NCBI GenBank assembly: GCA_020721445.1 | Contig: DYMU01000003.1 | Span: 116,986-180,985 of the forward strand | Length of the DNA: 64,000 nt | DNA from: Gemmobacter nectariphilus | GTDB taxonomy: Bacteria; Pseudomonadota; Alphaproteobacteria; Rhodobacterales; Rhodobacteraceae | Direction: 5' to 3' | Part shown: piece after piece, positions 45,998 through 54,337 of the stretch | How the letters are laid out: every line of letters starts with the position of its first letter | Position numbering within the stretch: the stretch's first letter is position 1 | Program-made: the position numbers and the translations under genes | The notes under the pieces: model-generated | Databases searched by the model: none | Seen by the model: only the letters and a program-made list of their open reading frames with translations | What the model was told of the DNA's origin: nothing

Positions 45998-46035
45998 ATT
46001 TTCATTTGAAAATTGCGGGGCAGGTCTCTTATATG
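45998..46035 (+). promoter_or_regulatory. irr promoter with palindromic operator in the fabA-irr intergenic region
   Basis: ATTTTCA-TT-TGAAAAT (45998-46013) is a perfect 7-2-7 palindrome. Its right arm contains TTGAAA (46006-46011), followed after 17 nt by TTATAT (46029-46034), a good sigma-70-type promoter for irr, about 20 nt before the start codon. The binding protein is unknown; the sequence is not a clear match to the Irr ICE or Fur boxes I remember. Confidence 0.6.
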
Positions 46036-46054
46036 TACGACCTGGGGGTGGCTT

Positions 46055-46471
46055 ATGGGTAACACGACAATGGATCGGGGAACGCAATGGCTGATGCGCG
46101 GTGGCTTGCGGCCGACGCGTCAACGCCTCTTGCTGGCGTCTTTGCTGGTGGGCGATGGTGAGGATCGGCATGTAACGGCGGAAAGCCTTTATGCGCTGTC
46201 GGTCGGCTCGGGCGAGCGGGTCAGTCTGGCCACGGTCTACAACACGTTGCGCGCCTTTTGCGCGGCGGGTCTGGTGAACGAGGTCGTGGTGGACGGATCG
46301 AAAAGCTATTTCGACACAAGGATCGACGATCACCCGCATTTCTTCTGGGAAGACAGTGCAGAACTGACCGATGCGCCCAAGGACCAGCTTGAGATCATCA
46401 ATTTGCCCGAGGCCCCCGAAGGCACCGAGATTTCGCGCGTTGATGTGGTGATCCGCCTGCGTCGGGCCTGA
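46055..46471 (+). CDS. irr: Iron response regulator Irr (Fur family)
   Basis: 138 aa. The winged helix ([38 protein letters not shown]) is followed by the dimerisation part with [20 protein letters not shown], which keeps the HxH type metal/heme site of Irr and lacks the C-terminal Cys motifs of Fur. Irr controls iron and heme genes in alphaproteobacteria. The ATG at 46055 follows GGGGGTGG; a second ATG five codons later is possible. Confidence 0.9.
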   Translation: MGNTTMDRGTQWLMRGGLRPTRQRLLLASLLVGDGEDRHVTAESLYALSVGSGERVSLATVYNTLRAFCAAGLVNEVVVDGSKSYFDTRIDDHPHFFWEDSAELTDAPKDQLEIINLPEAPEGTEISRVDVVIRLRRA

Positions 46472-46492
46472 CAGTCGGGCCTGACAGGGGCT

Positions 46493-46849
46493 TTACGGCG
46501 CCGCTTGTGGTGCGGTCGGTTCTGACGGGGCGGGGGTGATCTGAACCTCTTGCCGCAGGCTGCCGTCAGGGTTGAAAATCAGGATGCGGTCGTCTTGTGT
46601 CACCACGGCGATGAAGTCGCGTCCCATGGTCACCGCTGCCGCCTGTGCGCCGTCCGGCAGGGTCAGGCTTTCGGGCAGCGACATGGTTTCGGGCAGGGCC
46701 AGCGGGGCCGAGATCGATGGCATGCGGGTGACAAGCAGGCCAACCACGGTTATGACGCCCACAATCATCGTGGCGGTGAGGATGATCACCAGCCATTTCA
46801 GCAGTCGAAGCGACGGCGGAAGCTGTGCGTTTTCCGAGGTGTTTTCCAT
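46493..46849 (-). CDS. DUF6476 family membrane-anchored protein
   Basis: 118 aa. One transmembrane helix at about residues 16-40 (LLKWLVIILTATMIVGVITV) is followed by a periplasmic part with a single beta-repeat-like motif (DFIAVVTQDDRILIFNPDGS) and a Pro-rich tail. I recognise the Rhodobacteraceae family DUF6476; its function is unknown. Its start codon overlaps the opposite-strand start of the RluD-family gene (CATG). Confidence 0.8.
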   Translation of the reverse strand: MENTSENAQLPPSLRLLKWLVIILTATMIVGVITVVGLLVTRMPSISAPLALPETMSLPESLTLPDGAQAAAVTMGRDFIAVVTQDDRILIFNPDGSLRQEVQITPAPSEPTAPQAAP

Positions 46850-47936
46850 GCCGACCGCCTTTTCCAATATGCCCGTATCCGACATGCCCATAGCTGACGT
46901 GCCCGACGGGGACGACATCACCCTGAGCGTGACCATTGCCCAAGGGTGCGCCGACCGTCTTGATAAGGCGCTTGCGCGCTCGGTGCCAGAGGAAGCGTCG
47001 CTGTCGCGCACAAGGCTGATGCGGATGATCGCCGAGGGGGCGGTGTTTCGCGACAGCGTGGCGCTGACCGACCCGAAGACCCGCGTCGAGGACGGCGAGG
47101 TGATCGTTCTGATGCTGGACCCGCCGATCAGCGTCGACACCCTGGCCGAGGATATTGCGCTGTCGGTGATCTATGAAGACGCGCATCTGATCGTGATCGA
47201 CAAACCGGCCGGCATGGTGGTGCATCCGGCCCCGGGCACGCCTTCGGGCACGCTGGTCAACGCGCTGCTGGCGCATTGCGGCGACACGCTGTCGGGCATT
47301 GGCGGCGAACGGCGGCCCGGCATCGTGCACCGGATCGACAAGGATACCACGGGGCTGTTGGTGGTGGCGAAATCCGACAAGGCGCATCATGGCCTTGCCG
47401 CGCAGTTTGAGCGGCACGACGTGAACCGCCGCTACCTTGCGCTGGTGCATGCGGTGCCCAGTGCCGCCGACCCGCGCCTGCGCGGCGTCAAGGGGGTGAC
47501 GTTTGAAACCGGCGGCATCATCCGCATTGCCACGCTGCTTTCGCGCCACAAGACCGACCGCCAGCGTCAGGCCGTGGTCTGGCATGATGGTCGCCATGCG
47601 GTGACGCGGGTGCGGGTGCTGGAGGCCTTTTCCGATCAGGCGGCGCTGGTGGAGTGCTGGCTGGAAACCGGCCGCACCCATCAGATCCGGGTGCATATGG
47701 CGCATGCAGGCCACGGGCTTCTGGGCGATGCGACCTATGGCGGCAAGCGCAAGCTGTCGCCCAAATTGCTGACACCGGCGGCGGCCGCGTTGGGCAACGG
47801 CTTTGCCCGGCAGGCGCTGCACGCGGCGACCTTGGGCTTTACCCACCCGGTTTCTGGGGAGTGGCTGGAGTTTTCATCGCCGCTGCCCGACGACATGGCG
47901 GCGCTGCTGGAGGCATTGCGCCAGCAGCCGCTTTGA
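46848..47936 (+). CDS. rluD: RluD-family 23S rRNA pseudouridine synthase
   Basis: 362 aa. An N-terminal S4 RNA-binding domain (ADRLDKALARSVPEEASLSR) precedes the catalytic domain. IVHRIDKDTTGLLVVAKSD holds the catalytic Asp, with WLETGRTHQIRVHMAHAGH and LLGDATYGG. It is predicted to modify helix 69 of 23S rRNA (U1911/1915/1917). GAGGT 7 nt upstream supports ATG 46848; ATG 46869 and 46884 are alternatives. Confidence 0.9.
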   Translation: MPTAFSNMPVSDMPIADVPDGDDITLSVTIAQGCADRLDKALARSVPEEASLSRTRLMRMIAEGAVFRDSVALTDPKTRVEDGEVIVLMLDPPISVDTLAEDIALSVIYEDAHLIVIDKPAGMVVHPAPGTPSGTLVNALLAHCGDTLSGIGGERRPGIVHRIDKDTTGLLVVAKSDKAHHGLAAQFERHDVNRRYLALVHAVPSAADPRLRGVKGVTFETGGIIRIATLLSRHKTDRQRQAVVWHDGRHAVTRVRVLEAFSDQAALVECWLETGRTHQIRVHMAHAGHGLLGDATYGGKRKLSPKLLTPAAAALGNGFARQALHAATLGFTHPVSGEWLEFSSPLPDDMAALLEALRQQPL

Positions 47937-48104
47937 CATTCGCGTGATGGAACCGTCACAAACCTTTCGCCGGGGAACGGAAACACCTTCATTCTGCGTT
48001 AACTCAGGGATGATAGTCCGCAGCCTTGCAGGGGCGGCACACAGACCTTAGGGTTGTTGGCTTCCTCGGGGGCTGATGGCACCGGGGCAAACAGGGGGCA
48101 TGAC

Positions 48105-48998
48105 ATGAGCACCTATTCCAACCTACCCGCACCAAGCCCGGAACAGGGCCTGAACCGGTATATGCAGGAAATCCGCAAGTTTCCGCTGCTGGAACCGGAA
48201 GAAGAATACATGCTGGCGAAGGCATGGGTTGACCGGCAGGACAGCGCCGCCGCGCACAAGCTGGTGACCAGCCACCTGCGTCTGGCCGCCAAGATTGCCA
48301 TGGGCTATCGCGGCTATGGCCTGCCGCAGGCCGAGGTGATTTCCGAGGCCAATGTCGGCCTGATGCAGGCGGTCAAGCGGTTCGACCCGGAACGCGGCTT
48401 CCGCCTTGCCACCTATGCGATGTGGTGGATCAGGGCCAGCATTCAGGAATATATCCTGCGGTCCTGGAGTCTGGTGAAACTGGGCACCACCAGCGCGCAG
48501 AAAAAGCTGTTCTTCAACCTGCGCAAGGCCAAGGCCAAGCTTGGCGCGCTGGAAGAAGGTGACCTGCGCCCCGAAAACGTCGCCCAGATTGCCAAAGACC
48601 TGTCGGTGACCGAGCAAGAGGTCATCGACATGAACCGCCGGATGGCAGGGGCGGATGCATCGCTGAATGCCACCGTCGGGTCGGAAGATGGCGGCGCGCA
48701 GTGGCAGGACTGGCTGGAAGACGAAGACAGCAACCAGGCCGAGGCCTATGCCGAGCGTGACGAGCTGGACATTCGCCGCACCCTGCTGGTGCAGGCGATG
48801 TCGGCGCTGAACGACCGCGAAAAGGAAATCCTGATGCAGCGCCGCCTTGCGGATGAGCCGGTGACGCTGGAAGCGCTGTCGGAAAAGCACAGCGTCAGCC
48901 GCGAACGCATTCGCCAGATCGAAGTGCGGGCGTTTGAAAAGCTGCAAACCAAGATGCGCGAACTGGCCAAGGGCAAAGGCATGGTGGTTCCGGGCTGA
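48105..48998 (+). CDS. rpoH: RNA polymerase heat-shock sigma factor RpoH
   Basis: 297 aa sigma-70 family. Region 2 (LVTSHLRLAAKIAMGYRGYG, LMQAVKRFDPERGFRLATYA, MWWIRASIQEYILRSWS) is followed by the RpoH box area with KLGTTSAQKKLFFNLRKAK, then region 4 (LSEKHSVSRERIRQIEVRAF). ATG 48105 follows AGGGGG. It directs transcription of chaperones and proteases after heat or oxidative stress. A strong terminator follows. The upstream gap (47937-48104) probably holds a stress promoter but none is convincing by eye. Confidence 0.95.
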   Translation: MSTYSNLPAPSPEQGLNRYMQEIRKFPLLEPEEEYMLAKAWVDRQDSAAAHKLVTSHLRLAAKIAMGYRGYGLPQAEVISEANVGLMQAVKRFDPERGFRLATYAMWWIRASIQEYILRSWSLVKLGTTSAQKKLFFNLRKAKAKLGALEEGDLRPENVAQIAKDLSVTEQEVIDMNRRMAGADASLNATVGSEDGGAQWQDWLEDEDSNQAEAYAERDELDIRRTLLVQAMSALNDREKEILMQRRLADEPVTLEALSEKHSVSRERIRQIEVRAFEKLQTKMRELAKGKGMVVPG

Positions 48999-49088
48999 CA
49001 GCCTTAGGGGGCAAACTGCCCCTTGGCCTTGGCGGCCCTTCGCTTTACCACGCACCAAGGCAGGCGGCGGGCGCAAGCTTTGCCGCCT

Positions 49089-49122
49089 GACGCTTTTAAG
49101 GGTCAAAGCGTCGTTTTTGTTT
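49089..49122 (+). terminator. Rho-independent terminator of rpoH
   Basis: GACGCTTT - TAAGGGTC - AAAGCGTC, a perfect 8-bp stem with 8-nt loop, followed by GTTTTTGTTT. It lies 90 nt after rpoH and about 60 nt before psd, so psd must have its own promoter. Confidence 0.88.
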
Positions 49123-49181
49123 GCCCAAGACGGGCCTGCACGATACGACCGCGACCAGTGGTTGAAAGGACCAATCAAACC

Positions 49182-49874
49182 ATGACCATGCTTGGCACGT
49201 TTCTGAAACCGATGCACCCCGAGGGATACAAGTTCGTCGGCATCTTCGCCGCGATCAGCCTTGTGCTGTTCCTGATCTGGCAGCCACTGGGCTGGGTCGG
49301 CGTGGGGCTGACGGTGTGGTGCTATTACTTTTTCCGTGACCCCAAGCGCGCGGTGCCGCAAGGCGAGGGACTGATCGTATCGCCCGCCGATGGCGTGATC
49401 AGCCTGATCGAACGCGCGGTGCCGCCCGAGGAACTGGGCATGGGGCCTGACGCGCTGATGCGGGTGTCGGTGTTCATGAACGTGTTCAACTGCCATGTGA
49501 ACCGCGCGCCCATCGCCGGCACCATTGGCGCCATGAGCTATCGCCCCGGCAAGTTCCTCAACGCCTCGCTGGACAAGGCGTCGGTGGATAACGAGCGCAA
49601 TTCGCTGCGCATCGACCTGCCCGATGGCCGCCAGATTGCGGTGGTGCAGATCGCAGGGCTGGTGGCGCGCCGCATCATGTGGTGGGTCAGCGAAGGCCAG
49701 GCGATGCGCACCGGCGAACGCTTTGGCCTGATCCGGTTCGGGTCACGCGTTGATGTGTATCTGCCCGACGGCGTGACGCCGCAGGTGGCCCTCGGGCAAA
49801 GCATGGTGTCGGGCGAAACCATCCTTGCCGTGCTGGGCCGTGACCTGCCGCAAGCCGTGGGCCGGATGGAATGA
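49182..49874 (+). CDS. psd: Phosphatidylserine decarboxylase (short type)
   Basis: 230 aa. Two N-terminal hydrophobic segments (about 20-55) are followed by [23 protein letters not shown] and the self-processing site in [13 protein letters not shown], where cleavage before Ser188 makes the pyruvoyl group. It converts phosphatidylserine to phosphatidylethanolamine. GAAAGGA precedes the ATG. It overlaps pssA by 4 nt (ATGA). Confidence 0.95.
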   Translation: MTMLGTFLKPMHPEGYKFVGIFAAISLVLFLIWQPLGWVGVGLTVWCYYFFRDPKRAVPQGEGLIVSPADGVISLIERAVPPEELGMGPDALMRVSVFMNVFNCHVNRAPIAGTIGAMSYRPGKFLNASLDKASVDNERNSLRIDLPDGRQIAVVQIAGLVARRIMWWVSEGQAMRTGERFGLIRFGSRVDVYLPDGVTPQVALGQSMVSGETILAVLGRDLPQAVGRME

Positions 49875-50626
49875 CCGAAGACCCCGCTGCACCACCACGG
49901 CGGCGGATGCACATTCTGCATCTGTTGCCGAACCTGATTTCCATTCTGGCGCTGTGTGCGGGGCTGACTGCCATCCGCATGGCGGTGGAAGGGCGGTTTG
50001 GCTGGGCGGTGGGGTTGATCGGGCTGGCGGCGGCGCTGGATGGCATCGACGGGCGGCTGGCGCGGATGCTCAAGACCGAAAGCGACATCGGGGCCGAGTT
50101 GGACAGCCTGTGCGATCTGGTCAACTTCGGGGTGACGCCGGCGCTGGTGCTGTATTTCTGGGGGATGCGGGCCGATACCGCGCTGGGCTGGATCGCGGTG
50201 CTGATCTATGCGGTGTGCTGCATGTTGCGCCTTGCGCGCTTCAACGTTGACAGCCGGGTGCCGGTGGATGACGCCAAGCCCAAAGGCTTTGTCGGCGTGC
50301 CGTCGCCTGCGGGGGCGATGCTGGCGTTGGGGCCGATCTATCTGACCTACGCCTCGGACGGCGCCCTGCGCCTGCCGCCTTGGGCGGTGGCGGTGTGGAT
50401 GGTGTTCGTGGGTGGGCTGATGATCAGCCGGATGCCGACGCCATCGTTCAAGGGCGTGCGGATCTATGCCGAAAACGCCCGCTTCATTCTGGTCGGATCG
50501 GTTGCGCTTGTCGCCGCCCTGCTGACCTATCCCTGGACCACCTTGCTGTTGCTGGACCTGATCTATCTGGCCGGCATCCTGTTTCTTTGGCGCAAAAGCG
50601 CGCGTTCCTTACGGAGTGTTGTCTGA
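49871..50626 (+). CDS. pssA: CDP-diacylglycerol-serine O-phosphatidyltransferase
   Basis: 251 aa membrane enzyme of the CDP-alcohol phosphotransferase family. The full signature DG-x2-AR-x8-G-x3-D-x3-D is present in [19 protein letters not shown] followed by SLCD, near residues 58-80. About seven helices. It makes phosphatidylserine, the substrate of the preceding gene's product. Confidence 0.95.
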   Translation: MTEDPAAPPRRRMHILHLLPNLISILALCAGLTAIRMAVEGRFGWAVGLIGLAAALDGIDGRLARMLKTESDIGAELDSLCDLVNFGVTPALVLYFWGMRADTALGWIAVLIYAVCCMLRLARFNVDSRVPVDDAKPKGFVGVPSPAGAMLALGPIYLTYASDGALRLPPWAVAVWMVFVGGLMISRMPTPSFKGVRIYAENARFILVGSVALVAALLTYPWTTLLLLDLIYLAGILFLWRKSARSLRSVV

Positions 50627-50627
50627 C

Positions 50628-51251
50628 ATGGATATCCAAGCCATCCGCAAATCCTATGCCCGCTGGGCGCCGATCTATGACGCGACCTTTGGCGCAATCA
50701 CGCGGGTGGGGCGGCGGCGGGCGGTATCGGTGCTGAACGGCTTGGGCGGCCGGGTGCTGGAGGTGGGTGTGGGCACCGGACTGTCGCTGCCCGGCTATCG
50801 CCCCGAGGTGATGGTGACCGGCATTGATGCCAGTGCCGAGATGCTGGAAAAGGCGCGCGAAAAGGTGGCCGAACTTGGCCTTGCCAATGTCGAGGACTTG
50901 CGCCTGATGGATGCCCGCGCGCTGGAATTCGACGATGCCAGCTTCGACCATGTTGCAGCCCTGCACATCATGTCGGTGGTGCCGGAACCCGAGCGGGTGA
51001 TGGCAGAAATGGCCCGCGTGCTGCGCCCCGGTGGCACCATCGTGATGGTCAACCACTTTGCCCGTGATGCACAAGACAAGGGGGCCTTGCCCTGGCTGGA
51101 GCGGATCGCCGCCCCCTTTGCCGACCGGCTGGGCTGGCATTCCGACTTTCAGCGCAGCACCGTGACGCAGACGCCGGGCCTGACCCTGATCGACGAAGTC
51201 GCGCTGCCGCCCATGCGGATGATGACGCTGATGCGCTTTCGCAAGGTGTGA
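50628..51251 (+). CDS. pmtA: SAM-dependent methyltransferase, PmtA-type phosphatidylethanolamine N-methyltransferase
   Basis: 207 aa class I methyltransferase. SYARWAPIYDATFGAITRVG at the N terminus and motif I LEVGVGTGLSLPGY match the Rhodobacter-type PmtA; GIDASAEMLEKAREK, LRLMDARALEF and VLRPGGTIVMVNHF complete the SAM fold. ACGGAGTG precedes the ATG, directly after pssA. The three genes psd, pssA and pmtA form a route from CDP-diacylglycerol to phosphatidylcholine. Confidence 0.88.
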   Translation: MDIQAIRKSYARWAPIYDATFGAITRVGRRRAVSVLNGLGGRVLEVGVGTGLSLPGYRPEVMVTGIDASAEMLEKAREKVAELGLANVEDLRLMDARALEFDDASFDHVAALHIMSVVPEPERVMAEMARVLRPGGTIVMVNHFARDAQDKGALPWLERIAAPFADRLGWHSDFQRSTVTQTPGLTLIDEVALPPMRMMTLMRFRKV

Positions 51252-51314
51252 CGGCCACCCTTTCCCTGCCGCGCATCGCGCGTTAGCGTGGCGTAACAAA
51301 CAGGGAGGGGCTGG

Positions 51315-52304
51315 ATGAAACCCGTGCGATGGGGCGTGTTGGGGGCTGCAAAGTTTGCCCGCGAGCATATGGCCCCGGCCATTCACGCAGCACACGGCGC
51401 GGAACTTGTGGCGCTGGCCACGTCCGACCCCGCCAAGGCCGCAGGCTTTGCCGCCTTTTGCCCGACGCTTTCGGTATACGCCAGCTATGATGCGCTGCTG
51501 GCAGATGCGTCCATCGAGGCGGTCTATATTCCGCTGCCCAACCATCTGCATGTCGACTGGACTCTGAAGGCGCTGGCGGCGGGCAAGCATGTGCTGACCG
51601 AAAAGCCGCTTGCCTTGCGCGCGCCGCAGATCGACCAGATCATCGCCGCCCGCGATGCCAATGGGCTGTTGGCCGCCGAAGCCTTCATGATCGTGCATCA
51701 CCCGCAATGGCACCGGGTCAAGGACTGGCTGGCGGCGGGCGAAATCGGCCAGTTGCGCCATGTCGATGCCGCGTTCAGCTATAACAACGCCGACCCGGGC
51801 AATATCCGCAACCGTGCCGATACCGGCGGCGGGTCGTTGCGCGATATCGGGGTTTATACGCTGGGGTCGATGCGGTTTGCGACCGGTGCGGAACCGGCCG
51901 AGATGACCGCCCGGGTGATCATGCAAGCCGGGGTCGAGGTCTTTGCCCAGCTTGCCGGCGTGATGGCGGGGCCTGCGGGTCGGTTCACCTTTGGCTCGAT
52001 GACCTCGATGCGGCTGGCGAACCGGCAAGAGGTGGTGTTTCAGGGCGACCGGGGCATGATCCGGGTCGGGTCCGCGCCGTTCAACGCCAATCTGCACGAT
52101 GTGGCGCAGGTCGAATTGCACCAACCCGGCATGCGGGTGATCACCGACCGTTTCCCCGCCGCAAACCACTATGTCTTGCAGGTCGAGGCGTTTTGCCGGT
52201 CGCTGCGCAGCGGCACGGCCTTTCCCTGCCCGCTGGAGTTTTCCCGCGGCACCCAGGCGATGATCGACATGGCGCAGGATGCCGCGGTCGAGGTGCATCT
52301 GTGA
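51315..52304 (+). CDS. Gfo/Idh/MocA-family oxidoreductase
   Basis: 329 aa NAD(P)-dependent dehydrogenase. The Rossmann start WGVLGAAKFAREHMAP, PLPNHLHVDWTLKALAAGKH and the EKPLA motif with catalytic Lys are present, followed by the C-terminal sheet domain (GGGSLRDIGVYTLGSMRFAT). The substrate is probably a sugar or cyclitol but is not identifiable. GGGAGGGG precedes the ATG. The GTGA overlap couples it to the next gene. Confidence 0.9.
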   Translation: MKPVRWGVLGAAKFAREHMAPAIHAAHGAELVALATSDPAKAAGFAAFCPTLSVYASYDALLADASIEAVYIPLPNHLHVDWTLKALAAGKHVLTEKPLALRAPQIDQIIAARDANGLLAAEAFMIVHHPQWHRVKDWLAAGEIGQLRHVDAAFSYNNADPGNIRNRADTGGGSLRDIGVYTLGSMRFATGAEPAEMTARVIMQAGVEVFAQLAGVMAGPAGRFTFGSMTSMRLANRQEVVFQGDRGMIRVGSAPFNANLHDVAQVELHQPGMRVITDRFPAANHYVLQVEAFCRSLRSGTAFPCPLEFSRGTQAMIDMAQDAAVEVHL

Positions 52305-53272
52305 GCAAGGCCCGCGTCCGGCTGCATGTGCCCGCGCATATGCTGCCCGACGGGCCCGAAGAGTTGCCGACGTTCTACCGCAATCTGCTGTCGGACCTTG
52401 CCGCCCTTAGCGCGCGCTGCGAGGTGGTGCACCGCGATATGGAGGCATTGCGGCACGGGCCAGACGAGGCCGATTTCGACTTTGTCCATAATGGCAACAT
52501 CGACCGGCCACAGGTGCTGAACCTGGGCCCGGCCTATCTGAGCGGGTTTTTCTATGCCGATCCAAAAGGGATCTTCTTTGAGAGCAGCATTGCCGGGCTG
52601 CCTTTTCGCCCCTCAGCCATGCCGGCCGACAAGGCGGCGGCCTTCGCGGCCACCTTGCGCGGCCTGTTCGTTGCCCCGCGCAAAAGCCGCCATTTGCAAC
52701 CAACCGACCGCGCGCAGTTTGCGGGCGGCCATATCGCCGTGTTCTTGCAAGACCTGTCCGATCCGGTTCTGCGCGCCCGCCACATGACCGCCCGCGCGAT
52801 GCTTGAGACGATCTTGTCCAACACCGGCGGCCGGCAGGTTGTGGTCAAACCGCATCCGCGCAATACCGGCGATGAAACGCAGGCGATCTGCGACTGGCTG
52901 GGCGCGCAGCACCCGCAGGTCTGCCTGACCACGGCCAATGTGCATGATATCTTGCACGGTGCGGCGCTCAGCGCCTCCATCGGGTCATCGGTGGCGCTGG
53001 AGGGGATGTTGCATAGGGTGCCTGCGGTATTGTTCGGGCGGTCTGACCTGCACCATTGCGCTGCAACGGTTGAAACCCCGGCAGACTGGCCCGGGGCGTT
53101 GGATCTGGCGCTTGGCCGCGACTGGCCGTTTGATGCCTTTTTGTTCTGGTTTCTGAAGCGGCACTGTATCTGGGCGACGCGGCCTTTTCTGGGCCAGATC
53201 CTTGACCGGATGGCCGCACAGGCGGCTGACTTTGCCGCACTGGGGATAAAGGCGCGCGGTGCCAGTGGTTAA
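52301..53272 (+). CDS. Capsule polysaccharide biosynthesis-like (KpsC/KpsS-type) protein
   Basis: 323 aa. The C-terminal half has the nucleotide-sugar transferase pattern of capsule KpsS/KpsC/LipB proteins: VVVKPHPRNTGDE, then VCLTTANVHDILHGAALSAS and IGSSVALEGMLHRVPAVLFG. The N-terminal half (FYRNLLSDLAAL, DFDFVHNGNID) fits less clearly. No other capsule gene is near, so it may act in glycan or lipid A modification with the coupled oxidoreductase. Start GTG 52301, overlapping the upstream stop. Confidence 0.65.
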   Translation: MSKARVRLHVPAHMLPDGPEELPTFYRNLLSDLAALSARCEVVHRDMEALRHGPDEADFDFVHNGNIDRPQVLNLGPAYLSGFFYADPKGIFFESSIAGLPFRPSAMPADKAAAFAATLRGLFVAPRKSRHLQPTDRAQFAGGHIAVFLQDLSDPVLRARHMTARAMLETILSNTGGRQVVVKPHPRNTGDETQAICDWLGAQHPQVCLTTANVHDILHGAALSASIGSSVALEGMLHRVPAVLFGRSDLHHCAATVETPADWPGALDLALGRDWPFDAFLFWFLKRHCIWATRPFLGQILDRMAAQAADFAALGIKARGASG

Positions 53273-53419
53273 GTGTCGCGCGCTAAGACGAAGCTGGACA
53301 CAGAACCGTGTTTTGCTAAAGATGGAACCCTAGTAGGAATCGGACTGATTGCAGACGGGGCGGTGCAAAGCTTCCCTTTGGCCTGTCGTGTCAGCCCCCC
53401 ATTGTAGAAGTGGCAGACC

Positions 53420-54241
53420 ATGGCGCAGCGCAATGCGGCTTCTCAGATCACTTCCGGACTGTTCGTGTCGTCGCTGGAGGCGCAGTATTCCATCCCCTCC
53501 TTTGCGGTGCGTCAGCTTGCGCAAGACGTGATCTTGCGGGTGGCGGCGCAGGCCCGCGCCGAGCGGGTGGAAGCCACGCTGCCCAAGATCGCCACCCTGA
53601 CCAGGGAATTGCTGTCACAAGACGAATGCGCCGCCAGGAACTTTGTCTGCGATGCCCGCCTGCAAGGCATGCCCGCCGATACCTTGTATTACGGGTTGTT
53701 GGCCGGGGCGGTGCAGGATATCGGCAAGGCCTGGGACAATGACGAGATCGGCATGTCCGAGGTGCTGCGCGCGTCGCGTCGGGTCTGGACGATCCTGCGC
53801 GATCTGCGCGAGGTGTTCGTGCAGTTCGGCAACACCATCCCCGGCCAGCGGGTGGCCATTGCGCAATGCCCAAGTGAAACCCACAGCATCGGCATGACCA
53901 TCGTGGCCGACGATCTGCGCCGTCGCGGTTGGGAGGTCGATCTTCTGGTCGGTTATGATCAGGACAGTCTTGTTGACCAGTTGGAGGCGCTCAGCCCATC
54001 CGCCGTGGCGATCGCCGCCACTGACGCCGACATGACGCTGCCGATTGCCCGTCTGGTGGTGGCCTTGCGGGCGCATCTGCCCGGTGTCTGGCTGATGGTG
54101 GGCGGGCAGGTCACGGTGGCTGAACCCAATATCGTGGCATTGACCGGTGCCGATGCGATGGCCAATTCCGCCGATGCCGCCGAGCGCTTGCTGCTGGCCC
54201 ATATGGCCGACCGCACCGAACGCCGCGCCAACCGCGCCTGA
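53420..54241 (+). CDS. Cobalamin-binding-domain protein (AerR/PpaA-like)
   Basis: 273 aa soluble protein. An N-terminal helical region (about 40-125; LYYGLLAGAVQDIGKAWDND) resembles the four-helix cap of B12 photoreceptors and AerR/PpaA regulators. The C-terminal domain is a B12-binding Rossmann-like fold with CPSETHSIGMTIVADDLRRR, where ExHxxG (Glu153, His155, Gly158) is the cobalt/heme-ligating variant of DxHxxG, and a VGGQV glycine turn. No DNA-binding or catalytic domain is evident. AerR/PpaA normally sit in photosynthesis clusters; here there are none. Ligand (cobalamin or heme) is undetermined. Confidence 0.78.
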   Translation: MAQRNAASQITSGLFVSSLEAQYSIPSFAVRQLAQDVILRVAAQARAERVEATLPKIATLTRELLSQDECAARNFVCDARLQGMPADTLYYGLLAGAVQDIGKAWDNDEIGMSEVLRASRRVWTILRDLREVFVQFGNTIPGQRVAIAQCPSETHSIGMTIVADDLRRRGWEVDLLVGYDQDSLVDQLEALSPSAVAIAATDADMTLPIARLVVALRAHLPGVWLMVGGQVTVAEPNIVALTGADAMANSADAAERLLLAHMADRTERRANRA

Positions 54242-54337
54242 GCCGGGCCGCAGTCTAGCCTCAGTCGGGCCTTGGTTGGCCCGGGCGTGCCGCGGGCAAC
54301 GGGACAACTGCCCCGCTGCCCGGCAATCGCGCGCTGA

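Noticed and set aside
47949..48000. EcfG/RpoE-type promoter (GGAAC-N18-CGTT) upstream of rpoH
   Set aside because: GGAAC at 47974 and CGTT at 47997 exist, but the spacer is longer than the usual 16-17 nt and no supporting context is visible.
54242..54337. Bidirectional terminator between the B12-domain gene and pepF
   Set aside because: GGGCAACGGG can pair imperfectly with CCCGCTGCCC, but there is no U tract on either strand.
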